A stretch of 64,000 bases of DNA, taken from Clostridiales bacterium. Its GTDB lineage: Bacteria; Bacillota; Clostridia; Peptostreptococcales; Anaerovoracaceae. Each line of letters starts with the position of its first letter. The stretch's first letter is position 1. The stretch is taken from NCBI GenBank assembly GCA_015058215.1, contig SVCU01000003.1, positions 1-64,000 on the forward strand, given 5' to 3'. Positions 56,516 to 64,000 of the stretch are shown here, in pieces. The notes beneath the pieces are model-generated. The model ran no database searches, was not told the DNA's origin, and was given only the letters and a program-made list of their open reading frames with translations. Made by a program: the position numbers and the translations under genes.

Positions 56516-58141
56516 ATGGAACGCTACCACAGCTCCCGAAACATCGTATATCAGATCTATCCCCGGTCCTTCAAGGACACCACCGGAAACGGCGTGGGCG
56601 ACATCCGGGGCATCATCTCCAAGCTGGATTACCTGGCAGACCTGGGCATCAACACCATCTGGCTTTCCCCTGTTTACAAAAGCCCTAACGACGACAACGG
56701 CTACGACATCGCAGATTACAAGGCCATCCAGCCGGAATTCGGCACCATGGAAGACTTTGAAGAATTGGTGGCGGAAGCCAAAGCCCGGGGCATCGGCATC
56801 CTCATGGACCTGGTGATCAACCACACCTCCGACGAGCACGAATGGTTCCAAAAGGCCCTGGCCGGTGATCCCAAATACCGCGACTACTACATCATCCGCA
56901 AGGGCAAGAACGGCAAGCTTCCCAACAACTGGGGCAACTTCTTCGCGGAGTGCCCCTGGACCAAATTCGGCGACAGTGAGGACGAATACTACCTGCATCT
57001 GTTCAGCAAGAAGCAGCCGGACCTGAACTGGCACAACCCCGCGGTTCTGGAAGAGGTCAAAGACATTCTCCGGTTCTGGCTGGAAAAAGGCGTGGCCGGT
57101 TTCCGCTGCGACGTGATCAATGTGATCTACAAGAACTCTCTGGAAAACGGCAGACCCAAGCCCATCCTGACGGGCAGCGAGCATTATCTTTCCACCGAGG
57201 GCTGCCATGAGATCCTGCGCACCCTGCGAAAGGAAGTTCTGGAGCCCTACGGCGCAGTCACCGTAGGCGAAACCGTTTTCGTGGATGTGCCCAAGGCCCT
57301 GGACCTCTGCGCACCGGAGCGCAAGGAACTGGATATGGTTTTCTCCTTTGAGCACATGGAAGTGGACCAGGTGATCGTGAAGTGGTTCAAGACCAAACTG
57401 GTTCCCCGGAAACTGATGGCCTGCCTCACCAAGTGGCAGAAGGCCCTTCCCTGGAACGCCATCTACTTTGAAAACCACGATCAGCCCCGGTTCATCAGCC
57501 GTTTTGCGGATCTCGGCCCCTATCGCCGGGAAGCTTCCAAGATGATGGCCGGCCTGCTGATGACCCTGCGGGGCACTCCCTTCCTCTACGAAGGCCAGGA
57601 GATCGGCATGGAAAACGGCGATTTCAAGGATCTCTCCGAGGTGATGGACATCGAAAGCCACAACGTGCATGCCATGGCCAAGAGCCTCCACCTGCCCGCC
57701 GGCATCCGCTGGAAGATGATCCAAAGAACCAGCCGCGACAACGCGCGCACCCCCATGCAGTGGACCGCCGGACCCAACGCCGGCTTCACGGACGGCACTC
57801 CCTGGCTGAAGGTGAACGGCAACCACACGGAAGTGAATGTGGAAGCCGAGCTGGCGGATCCCCAGGGTGTCCGTGCCTTCTGGAAGACCATGATCGCTCT
57901 GCGGAAGAGCAATGCAGTCCTGGCAGAGGGCGATTTCCGCTCCGTGTACGAAGGTTCCAAAGTGTACGCCTTTGAGCGCAGCAAGGACGGCAAAAGCTTC
58001 CTGATCCTCTGCAATCTGAGCAGTAAGACAGCGCGGATCCCCGCAGCCGCCAGGGCCTGGAAAACCCTCTTCCTGTCCAGCTGCGACGCTCCTCTGCAGA
58101 ATGAACTGTCCCCCTTCGAATTCCGTTTACTGGAGAACTGA
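56516..58141 (+). CDS. GH13 alpha-glucosidase / oligo-1,6-glucosidase
   Basis: The 541-residue cytoplasmic enzyme has the GH13 regions DLVINHTS, GFRCDVINVIY (nucleophile Asp), VTVGETVF (acid/base Glu) and YFENHDQPR (transition-state Asp). The opening YQIYPRSFKDTTGNGVGDIRG is typical of oligo-1,6-glucosidase/sucrase-type members. It would hydrolyse imported malto-, isomalto- or related alpha-glucosides. It is 14 nt after the regulator gene and followed directly by the symporter. Confidence 0.94.
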   Translation: MERYHSSRNIVYQIYPRSFKDTTGNGVGDIRGIISKLDYLADLGINTIWLSPVYKSPNDDNGYDIADYKAIQPEFGTMEDFEELVAEAKARGIGILMDLVINHTSDEHEWFQKALAGDPKYRDYYIIRKGKNGKLPNNWGNFFAECPWTKFGDSEDEYYLHLFSKKQPDLNWHNPAVLEEVKDILRFWLEKGVAGFRCDVINVIYKNSLENGRPKPILTGSEHYLSTEGCHEILRTLRKEVLEPYGAVTVGETVFVDVPKALDLCAPERKELDMVFSFEHMEVDQVIVKWFKTKLVPRKLMACLTKWQKALPWNAIYFENHDQPRFISRFADLGPYRREASKMMAGLLMTLRGTPFLYEGQEIGMENGDFKDLSEVMDIESHNVHAMAKSLHLPAGIRWKMIQRTSRDNARTPMQWTAGPNAGFTDGTPWLKVNGNHTEVNVEAELADPQGVRAFWKTMIALRKSNAVLAEGDFRSVYEGSKVYAFERSKDGKSFLILCNLSSKTARIPAAARAWKTLFLSSCDAPLQNELSPFEFRLLEN

Positions 58142-58142
58142 C

Positions 58143-59618
58143 ATGGATAAACAAGTGAAACGCAACAAGCTTTGCTTCGGTCTGGGCACGCTGGGCCGTG
58201 ACGGGGTCTACACCCTGATCAGCATGTATTTCATCACCTATCTGACGGAGACCGTGGGCCTTACCGACGGTCAGCTGGCTGTCATCGGCGGTCTCATGGT
58301 GGCCTTCCGCATCTTCGATGCTCTGAATGACCCCGTCATGGGAACCATCGTGGACAACACCCATACCCGTTGGGGCAAATTCAAGCCCTGGATCGTCTTC
58401 GGCGTCATCACCGCCGGTATTCTGACGGTGCTGCTTTTCAGCGATTTCGGTCTCACCGGCAATGCCTACATCGCCTATATCGCTGCAATCTACCTGCTGT
58501 GGGGCATGGCCTACACCACCAACGATATTTCCTACTGGGGCCTGATGCCCGCCATCTCCAAAGACCAGAAGGTGCGGGAAGGCGTAGGGGCTGTGGCCCG
58601 TATCTGCGCCAACGTGGGTATGTTCGCCGTGGTGGTGATCTACACCATGGTGCCGGACCTCTTCGGCATGGCTCCCAAAAAAAGTTATTTCCTCTTCACC
58701 CTGATCCTGGTGGCCCTCATGTGGTTCTTCCAGTTCTTCACCGTGTTCGGTGTAAAAGAAGACCGCAGCATGCTGAAGCATCAGGAGCACACCAGCCTGA
58801 AGGGAATGGTGCAGGCCCTGTTCAAGAACGATCAGCTGATGATCACCGCCCTGGCCATGGCCCTGTTCATGATCGGCTACTGCACCACCACTTCCTTCGG
58901 TGTCTATTACTTCAAATACGCTTACAAAGACGAGGGCACCTACATGATCTTCGCCGCCGTTCTGGGTGTGGCGCAGCTTACCGCCCTGTCCGTCTTCCCC
59001 CTGTTCAGCAAGCGGTTCACCCGGAAGCAGCTGTACACCGGGGCTACCATCGCCGTCATCGCCGGTTATCTGATTTTCTTCCTGTCCTTTGAAAACCTGG
59101 CCCTGATCGTGGTGGGCGGCCTGTTCCTCTTCTTCGCCCAGGCCTTCATTCAGCTTCTGATGCTGCTGTTCCTGGCCGACGCCGTGGAATACGGCGAATG
59201 GAAGCTGGGGAAGCGGAACGAATCCGTCAGCTTCGCCGTGCAGCCCTTCATCAATAAACTGGGCGGTGCCATCGGTACCGGCGTGGTCACCGTCACGCTG
59301 ATCGTCAGCGGCATCAACCCCGTCTCCCAGCAGCTTTCCGTGCTGGAAGAAGAAATGGCAGCTCTCACAGACCCCGCCGCCATTTCCGCCCTGCAGACCC
59401 AGATCGACGAGATCATCAACGGTGTCACCGGAAGCCCCCTGTGGATCATGAAAGCTGCCATGATGATCCTGCCTCTGGCCTGCATCGCCGCCGGCTTCCT
59501 GATCTGGAAAAAGAACTTCCGCATCGACGAACACGTTTACCAGACCATCGTGAAGGACCTGAAGGAACGGCAGCAGCTGCTGGACCGGGTCGCAGAACAG
59601 AACGATTCCGCAAACTAA
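58143..59618 (+). CDS. GPH-family sugar:cation symporter
   Basis: The 491-residue protein has 12 predicted helices and the GPH (MelB-type) pattern, with GRDGVYTLISMYFITYLTE at the start, FDALNDPVMGTIVDNTHTRWGK (the family-characteristic loop 2-3) and EYGEWKLGKRNESV. It brings glycosides in with H+ or Na+. Start ATG 58143 lies 1 nt beyond the glucosidase stop. Last gene of the operon, before a strong terminator. Confidence 0.92.
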   Translation: MDKQVKRNKLCFGLGTLGRDGVYTLISMYFITYLTETVGLTDGQLAVIGGLMVAFRIFDALNDPVMGTIVDNTHTRWGKFKPWIVFGVITAGILTVLLFSDFGLTGNAYIAYIAAIYLLWGMAYTTNDISYWGLMPAISKDQKVREGVGAVARICANVGMFAVVVIYTMVPDLFGMAPKKSYFLFTLILVALMWFFQFFTVFGVKEDRSMLKHQEHTSLKGMVQALFKNDQLMITALAMALFMIGYCTTTSFGVYYFKYAYKDEGTYMIFAAVLGVAQLTALSVFPLFSKRFTRKQLYTGATIAVIAGYLIFFLSFENLALIVVGGLFLFFAQAFIQLLMLLFLADAVEYGEWKLGKRNESVSFAVQPFINKLGGAIGTGVVTVTLIVSGINPVSQQLSVLEEEMAALTDPAAISALQTQIDEIINGVTGSPLWIMKAAMMILPLACIAAGFLIWKKNFRIDEHVYQTIVKDLKERQQLLDRVAEQNDSAN

Positions 59619-59631
59619 ACTTTACAACATA

Positions 59632-59664
59632 AAAAACGCTTGACGATGCGTCAAGCGTTTTTTT
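59632..59664. terminator. Bidirectional terminator
   Basis: AAAAACGCTTGAC and its complement, 5-nt loop, then TTTTTTT-rich tail. It separates the sugar operon from the convergent DUF6320 gene. Confidence 0.93.
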
Positions 59665-60238
59665 ATTTGATGTGGAACCGCCGCCGCAGCATCCGCAGGA
59701 AGCCGCCGCCCATGGTGGCAATGCAGGCGATCAGCAGGGCCAGCGCAAAGCCCCCCATGATCAGGAAGGGCCAGTGGGCCCGTTCGTTCCAGACGGTAAG
59801 CCCCACAACAGCCCCTGCCAGGGCCAGTAAAATCAGAAGCAGCAAGGGCAGCATATTCTGCTGCTGCCGCTGGAAGTCCGTAAAGAACAACACCCCTGCC
59901 ACCACCAGGCCGCAGAACCCCACGACGGGGATCACTTCTACCGCCCAGCCTCCGGACAGGAAAAAGTCGATCAGGAACAGCAGCAGGCAGACGGTGATGA
60001 TGGTTTTGGCAGTCTGGCTGGTGCGGTTGTACTCCACAAGATCGGTGGAAAGGCCCAGCTTCCAGACCATGTAAAGGCCCATGAGCACGATGACGCTCCA
60101 GGCCTTTCCGCCCACGGTCAGATTGATCACCGGGCAGAGCACGGCGGCCAGCAGGAAGGGCCATCGCAGAATGTTCAGCAGCTTCTTGCGCTGGATCCGT
60201 TTCTTCCCCACGGGAGGATAGGTGATCTTAATCTTCAT
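59663..60238 (-). CDS. DUF6320-type membrane protein
   Basis: The 191-residue protein has about five membrane helices after a short basic N-terminus (MKIKITYPPVGKKRIQRKKL). It matches the DUF6320 type found beside condensation-like acyltransferases in Clostridia. The gene overlaps the acyltransferase gene by 11 nt, so the two probably act together, perhaps on a lipid or glycolipid. Function unknown. Confidence 0.75.
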   Translation of the reverse strand: MKIKITYPPVGKKRIQRKKLLNILRWPFLLAAVLCPVINLTVGGKAWSVIVLMGLYMVWKLGLSTDLVEYNRTSQTAKTIITVCLLLFLIDFFLSGGWAVEVIPVVGFCGLVVAGVLFFTDFQRQQQNMLPLLLLILLALAGAVVGLTVWNERAHWPFLIMGGFALALLIACIATMGGGFLRMLRRRFHIK

Positions 60239-61724
60239 AAAGCTCACTCCCTTCCGCTTCCACTGCAATGCCGTCGGCCTGCAGCAGACTGTACAGCTTT
60301 TCTTCAAAGGAAGGATCCACCGTCATTTTGGTCATGGAGAGGCAGGCGCTGTCGTTGATGGTGACCATGCTGCAGGAGACCCGGTTGGTGCTCCCGGCCC
60401 CCAGCAGGAAATCCATGCCGTCGATTTCTCCGGCAAGCGCTTCCGGAAGCTGCACCACGCCCAGGTTGGAAAAGGTCATGGTGAAGATCTTATCTCCCAG
60501 AAAACCGTAGACCAGCTTGGCCACGGGCTGTTTGATCACAAGAGGGATGCAGCGCAGCATCCCCACCAGCCGCACGGTAGCGGTGAGCATCCGGCTCATG
60601 GATTCTTTGGATGCCTTCTGTTCCAGCTGGTTCAGGATGGGGGCTATCAGTGACTTGGCCTCCTCGATCTCTTTCACGGGCAGACGGATACCGCAGTACA
60701 TGGAGAAGTTTCGCACCGTACGGGAAGGATAGAATTTCCGCATATTCACCGGCACCTGGATGCTGATCTCGCCCTGCAGCTCGTCGGTGGCCGCCCGGAT
60801 CGCAAGAAACAGCTGCGCCAGCAAATACACCGTAACGGTGGTGCCGCAGCGGGCCGCCGCCGCCTTCAATTGGGCGGCGGACATCTTGAAATGCAGCACT
60901 CTGCAGGGCTTGTTAGCGGAAAGTTTTCCGTTCATCTGGACGGCGATCTTATCCACAAAGCCGGACGCACTGTCGCTTCTGGGCACCCGGGTAAAGGTGT
61001 TTTCAAATTCTTCGGAAGCCGGGGTGGCATTGCAATCCCACAGGGTTTCACCGGGCACTGCGGAAACCCCTGTAAGACGCAGATATTCTGCGGTCAGCAC
61101 CTTCAGGAAGGTCATGCCGCCGGCACCGTCGGTGAGCACATGGAAGAATTCCACGCTGATGCGGTTTTCCCAGTACACTACCCGGAAGGACTGGGACCCG
61201 CTGGCGGAAACCTTCAGGGGCTGACAGGGAATACCGCTTTCCCGATGCACGGAAAACCGCCGCTTGTTGGTGTCTAAATAATGCCAGAACACACCCTTTT
61301 TCAGGGTGGTGGCGAAGGATGGGAACCGCTTGATGGTGAAGTTCAGAGCCATCTGCAGAAGCTCCGGCACCACCGCCTTTTTCAGGGTGACGGACAGGCG
61401 GAACATGGTCATTTTATCGTGTCCCATGGACAGCGGATAGATCTTGGCGGCATCGTCCAGCGGGAACCACAAAACGGGGGGCCTTGCATAAAAGCCTCCC
61501 AATTGCTTCACATCCAGACGCTGCAGGGCTTCCCCCAGAGAAAGACCGCCGTCCAGATAGTAGAGGATCGCCCGTTCGAAATCCTCCCAAAGCCGTTTCT
61601 TTTCTTTTTTGTTCAGCAGACAGTGGATCCGGAAATCCGCGAAGAATTCCTGCAGAAGCTGCTGCTCCTGCTCCGTCAGTGCCTGCAATGTGTCCTCAGA
61701 TAAATGCAGCAGAGTTTTTTTCAT
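60228..61724 (-). CDS. Condensation-domain-like acyltransferase
   Basis: The 498-residue protein belongs to the CoA-dependent acyltransferase/condensation superfamily. The active-site HHxxxDG-type motif is seen as FFHVLTDGAGG, and the conserved DFG-like region is replaced by the LVYGFLGDKIFTMTFSNLG segment. Similar proteins include alcohol O-acetyltransferases and phthiocerol-type (PapA) acyltransferases. Substrate unknown; no polyketide or NRPS modules are nearby. Confidence 0.82.
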   Translation of the reverse strand: MKKTLLHLSEDTLQALTEQEQQLLQEFFADFRIHCLLNKKEKKRLWEDFERAILYYLDGGLSLGEALQRLDVKQLGGFYARPPVLWFPLDDAAKIYPLSMGHDKMTMFRLSVTLKKAVVPELLQMALNFTIKRFPSFATTLKKGVFWHYLDTNKRRFSVHRESGIPCQPLKVSASGSQSFRVVYWENRISVEFFHVLTDGAGGMTFLKVLTAEYLRLTGVSAVPGETLWDCNATPASEEFENTFTRVPRSDSASGFVDKIAVQMNGKLSANKPCRVLHFKMSAAQLKAAAARCGTTVTVYLLAQLFLAIRAATDELQGEISIQVPVNMRKFYPSRTVRNFSMYCGIRLPVKEIEEAKSLIAPILNQLEQKASKESMSRMLTATVRLVGMLRCIPLVIKQPVAKLVYGFLGDKIFTMTFSNLGVVQLPEALAGEIDGMDFLLGAGSTNRVSCSMVTINDSACLSMTKMTVDPSFEEKLYSLLQADGIAVEAEGSELYED

Positions 61725-61946
61725 AGACAGTCCCTTGCCGTCCTTCCTGCATAGATTGGACTCAGTATATCACAGTTTCCCGCTTTGGACAATCTTAGAG
61801 TTTCCGCAGCGCAGAAGTTTGGCGCGGTACGCTTTGCCTTTTCCCGTAAAGTGTGATATTCTGCTGGTATATCCTGCGTCGGTCGCAACCCTTTTGCATC
61901 TGCCGCCGCAAGTTTGCATCTCATTTCAATCATTCAGGAGGTTCCT

Positions 61947-62594
61947 ATGTCCCTTTTGTATCGCATGGATCTGATGTCTCTGCTGCGCCGCGGCTTCAAC
62001 GTGGACGGCATCACCTTTGTTCCTGTAGCGGCCAGCCTCTACACCAACCGTCTGGAACTGACCATTTCCACCGTCATCGGCGGGGCCTCCGGCGACCCGA
62101 AGACTGCAGATTATCCCCTGGTGCTCCCCTTCACCGAAGGGCAGCGGCTGATCCCCATCGAGATCTGCGACCACCAGCTGTACTGGGATGCCCCCGATGC
62201 CTGCCTGCGCTTCCGTCCTGCGGGTGCGCCCCGGGAAGCGATCTCTCCCATTCAGGCCATTCGTCTATACGACAACGGCCCCGTACGCATCGACAAGAAT
62301 TATGCCGAAGAACACCTCACCCCGGAAGCCCTGGCCTATGCCTACGAAACCGACGATGAGTATTACTACTGGAACTGGCTGGACGGCTCCGCTTACCCGG
62401 TGGTCTTCGAGCTTGCCGCCCTCTTCTGCACATTCACCTTCCTGCCGGATCAGCACCCCCTGCGGGCCTGCGGCGAACCTACGGCCCTTGCCCTGGGCTT
62501 CCACGCTCCCAATTACTGCGATAAGCGGGGCCTGAGAGCCGACCAACTGGAAGATGCTCTGGTGGAAAACATGAAAAAAGAGATTCACGAGTAA
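61947..62594 (+). CDS. Uncharacterised protein
   Basis: The 215-residue protein starts at ATG 61947 with AGGAGG at good spacing. It is soluble, acidic and rich in Leu, Tyr and Ala, with no signal peptide, membrane helix or motif I recognise. The gene is preceded by its own upstream region (61725-61946) and followed by a hairpin terminator. No functional link to neighbours. Confidence 0.7.
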   Translation: MSLLYRMDLMSLLRRGFNVDGITFVPVAASLYTNRLELTISTVIGGASGDPKTADYPLVLPFTEGQRLIPIEICDHQLYWDAPDACLRFRPAGAPREAISPIQAIRLYDNGPVRIDKNYAEEHLTPEALAYAYETDDEYYYWNWLDGSAYPVVFELAALFCTFTFLPDQHPLRACGEPTALALGFHAPNYCDKRGLRADQLEDALVENMKKEIHE

Positions 62595-62982
62595 ATTCCC
62601 GCTTCAAATAGTTCTTTGGTGCGCGCCTTCTTTCCCGGCGCGCACTTTTTTCTGCAGTTTCGTTCTTTGGTGCGCGCTTTTGTTGTCAAGACGCACCTTT
62701 TGGTCCGGATTTCATCATTTGGTGACACTTTCTGCCCTAAAACATCTCGAAAATCTCTTCTTTTTAGCAAAGAAATAATGTAATCGCTTTCTTTTTCCTC
62801 TATTTTGATCTTGCGGAGATGCATTTTCTCTAATTCGATCTCCCGCTTCATAAAAAAAGCGCACCAAAGTGGTTTTTTTGAAACAAAAAGTGCGTATGAT
62901 CCGCTATTTATAGTTCCAATGATAAAGGCCGGTGTCGCAATGCGGCTCCGGCCTTATCTTTATTTGTTTTTCAGTTACGGAC
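62595..62982. other. Gene-poor gap with repeated CTTTGGTGCGCG hairpins
   Basis: This 388-nt stretch, AT-richer than the genes around it, contains TTCTTTGGTGCGCG at 62612-62625 and 62663-62676, a weaker copy near 62714 and the inverse GCGCACCAAAG near 62858. The first pairs with GGCGCGCAC to form a terminator for the 61947 gene (62619-62651). A short minus-strand frame spans the repeats but has no ribosome-binding site. Confidence 0.6.
62619..62651 (+). terminator. Terminator of the 61947 gene
   Basis: GTGCGCGCC and GGCGCGCAC around a 9-nt loop, then TTTTTTCT. Confidence 0.8.
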
Positions 62983-64000
62983 CTACTGCACAGGTACCCA
63001 ATTACGGTGAGGATACAGTTTCAGAAGCACCTGCATCAGCGGCCCGTCAATATATTCCAGGGTCACATTATCGGGGCAGCCGTTAAAGGCTTTGTCGTTG
63101 TAGACGGACAGTTCTCTGGGCATCCGTACCCGCTGCAGACTGCTGCAGTTCAAAAACAGACCGAATTCGAACCCGGCCAGATTGCCGCCGGTGAAGACCA
63201 CATCGGTCAGGGCTTTGCATTCCTGAAAGACGGTGCTCCCCATTTTCTCCAGGCCGGCCCCCAGGGTCACTTTCTGCACACCAGACTGCGCGAAAGCATT
63301 GTTTCCCAAAGTTCTCAGGCTATTGGGCAGAGCGATCTCCTTCAGCGCATCGCATTGGTAGAACACGAATTCACCCATCTCCGCCAGGCCCTCGGAGAAC
63401 TGCACCCGTTCCAGTTTGGTGCAGCGGCTGAAGCAGGCATCATCGATGGTGCGCAGAGAAGCAGGAAGGACAACCTCGCGCAGTTCCGTATAGCCCGCGA
63501 AGGTCTGTTTATCCAGCTTCGTGATCCCCTCTTCCACCACCAGCCTCGTCACCTGCAGCCGCAGATGGCGCCAGGGGCCGAAGATGTAATCGGAGCCGCG
63601 GGGATCGTCCATCAGTTCGCCGGAACCCCGCAGGGTCAGGGTACCATCCTTGAAGAACCAGATCATGCTCTCCCCGCTGGTGCCGCCGTCGGTGGCACCG
63701 GGATCGGGCGTGAGGCCCGCAACGTATACGGGAACAGAGCCCGTGCCGGAGCCGGAACCCGTGTCGGCAGAGCCGGTGTTTGTGGTGCCGGAACCGGAAC
63801 CCGTGTCGGCAGAGCCGGTGTTTGTGGTGCCGGAGCCGGAACCTGTACCGGCGGTTCCGGAACTACTGGTGCTACCCGAGGTCTGTACATTGTCCTGTTG
63901 GCCGCCGGTCTGCGTATTATTTTGTTCATTGTTGTTTTGGGAATCGCCGGAACTGCCGTCGCCAGAGTTGGTGGTGGACGAAGCGCCGGAGCCGCTGCCG
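62983..64000 (-). CDS. BspA-like leucine-rich repeat protein, C-terminal part (cut by window edge)
   Basis: The visible 338 residues run from the window edge to a stop at 62983. The N-terminal visible part (about 110 residues) is a Ser/Gly/Thr/Asn-rich linker with two copies of a 14-residue repeat (NTGSADTGSGSGTT). It is followed by a stretch reading LTLRGSGEL and about six LRR_5 repeats of the BspA type (LREVVLPASLRTIDDACF pattern). Such proteins are usually surface or secreted adhesins. The signal region is outside the window; no membrane anchor is at the C-terminus. An internal ATG at 63666 is not the true start, since the frame stays open to the edge. Confidence 0.85.
   Translation of the reverse strand, partial: GSGSGASSTTNSGDGSSGDSQNNNEQNNTQTGGQQDNVQTSGSTSSSGTAGTGSGSGTTNTGSADTGSGSGTTNTGSADTGSGSGTGSVPVYVAGLTPDPGATDGGTSGESMIWFFKDGTLTLRGSGELMDDPRGSDYIFGPWRHLRLQVTRLVVEEGITKLDKQTFAGYTELREVVLPASLRTIDDACFSRCTKLERVQFSEGLAEMGEFVFYQCDALKEIALPNSLRTLGNNAFAQSGVQKVTLGAGLEKMGSTVFQECKALTDVVFTGGNLAGFEFGLFLNCSSLQRVRMPRELSVYNDKAFNGCPDNVTLEYIDGPLMQVLLKLYPHRNWVPVQ
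63728..63840 (-). repeat. 42-nt tandem repeat in the LRR protein linker
   Basis: Two near-identical 42-nt copies plus a partial one encode NTGSADTGSGSGTT with one silent difference. Length variation between strains would be expected at such a coding repeat. Confidence 0.8.

Noticed and set aside
62585..62851. 88-codon minus-strand frame with repeated ARTKE
   Set aside because: No ribosome-binding site, the repeats are the translated CTTTGGTGCGCG motifs, and it runs through the terminator of the plus-strand gene.
63663..63929. 88-codon minus-strand frame rich in Pro and Ala
   Set aside because: It is a second frame of the Ser/Gly/Thr linker; the LRR frame is open through the same stretch to the window edge and explains it fully.
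63666..63996. Possible frameshift or separate start at ATG 63666 in the LRR gene
   Set aside because: Reading upstream from 63666 in the same frame gives an unbroken linker to position 64000, so the gene is only cut by the window edge.

Overview
Organism. The window looks like chromosomal DNA of an anaerobic, moderately GC-rich Firmicute, most likely class Clostridia and possibly order Oscillospirales. The signs are Gram-positive style AGGAGG ribosome-binding sites, a rimP-nusA-rnpM-L7Ae-infB operon, a T-box leader, YitT, TipAS-type MerR and EFR1-type ferredoxin proteins, and a pyruvate:ferredoxin oxidoreductase next to a butyryl-CoA:acetate-type CoA-transferase. The order-level placement is inference only. 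Nearly all of the sequence is core or metabolic. I saw no phage, insertion sequence, integrase or CRISPR array.

Layout. 1-3450: translation/transcription operon on the minus strand (infB is cut by the window edge). 3480-4080: five-tRNA operon (Met, Asp, His, Gln, Cys). 4084-5830: DUF11 protein and a nitroreductase. 5960-8617: T-box leader and an HTH-cupin-acyl-CoA synthetase fusion. 8634-8842: a 209-nt imperfect palindrome. 8863-14249: MerR/TipAS regulator, HAD hydrolase, YitT, small membrane protein, ExoIII, 5-formyl-THF cyclo-ligase and an odd solute-binding lipoprotein. 14418-19246: 5-oxoprolinase operon (NRAMP-like, pxpA, pxpB, pxpC, DUF1445). 19504-23472: Cys-rich protein, KdpD/KdpE-like pair and MATE exporter. 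23597-35067: arginine/carbamoyl-phosphate operon argG-argH-argC-argJ-argB-argD-carA-carB. 35261-40522: cyclase-like protein, sigma/anti-sigma/lipoprotein operon and an MBOAT/DHHW O-acetylation pair. 40677-45518: PFOR and CoA-transferase, with a divergent YheO-type regulator. 45742-50396: PAP2 phosphatase, pyruvate-kinase-C-like protein, EFR1 protein and PfkB kinase. 50472-53252: five consecutive zinc-ribbon proteins. 53274-59618: solute-binding lipoprotein, membrane-anchored LuxR regulator, GH13 glucosidase and GPH sugar symporter. 59663-61724: DUF6320 and condensation-like acyltransferase. 61947-62594: unknown protein. 62983-64000: BspA-like LRR protein, cut by the window edge.

How the genes work together. 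The minus-strand arg/car operon converts N-acetylglutamate-5-phosphate-level intermediates and carbamoyl phosphate towards arginine, but has no argF. Its CarA has lost two catalytic glutaminase residues (Cys to Gly258, His to Leu341), which points to ammonia-dependent carbamoyl-phosphate synthesis. The pxp operon carries an NRAMP-like permease in which the metal-binding DPGN and MPH motifs are replaced, suggesting that it transports something other than transition metals, possibly 5-oxoproline. The 53-60 kb locus pairs a solute-binding lipoprotein having no ABC partners with a membrane-tethered LuxR regulator, a glucosidase and a symporter. This looks like a self-contained oligosaccharide sensing and use system. 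The T-box leader places an acyl-CoA synthetase under tRNA-charging control, with a probable Phe specifier. This is compatible with salvage of an aryl or branched acid for amino-acid synthesis.
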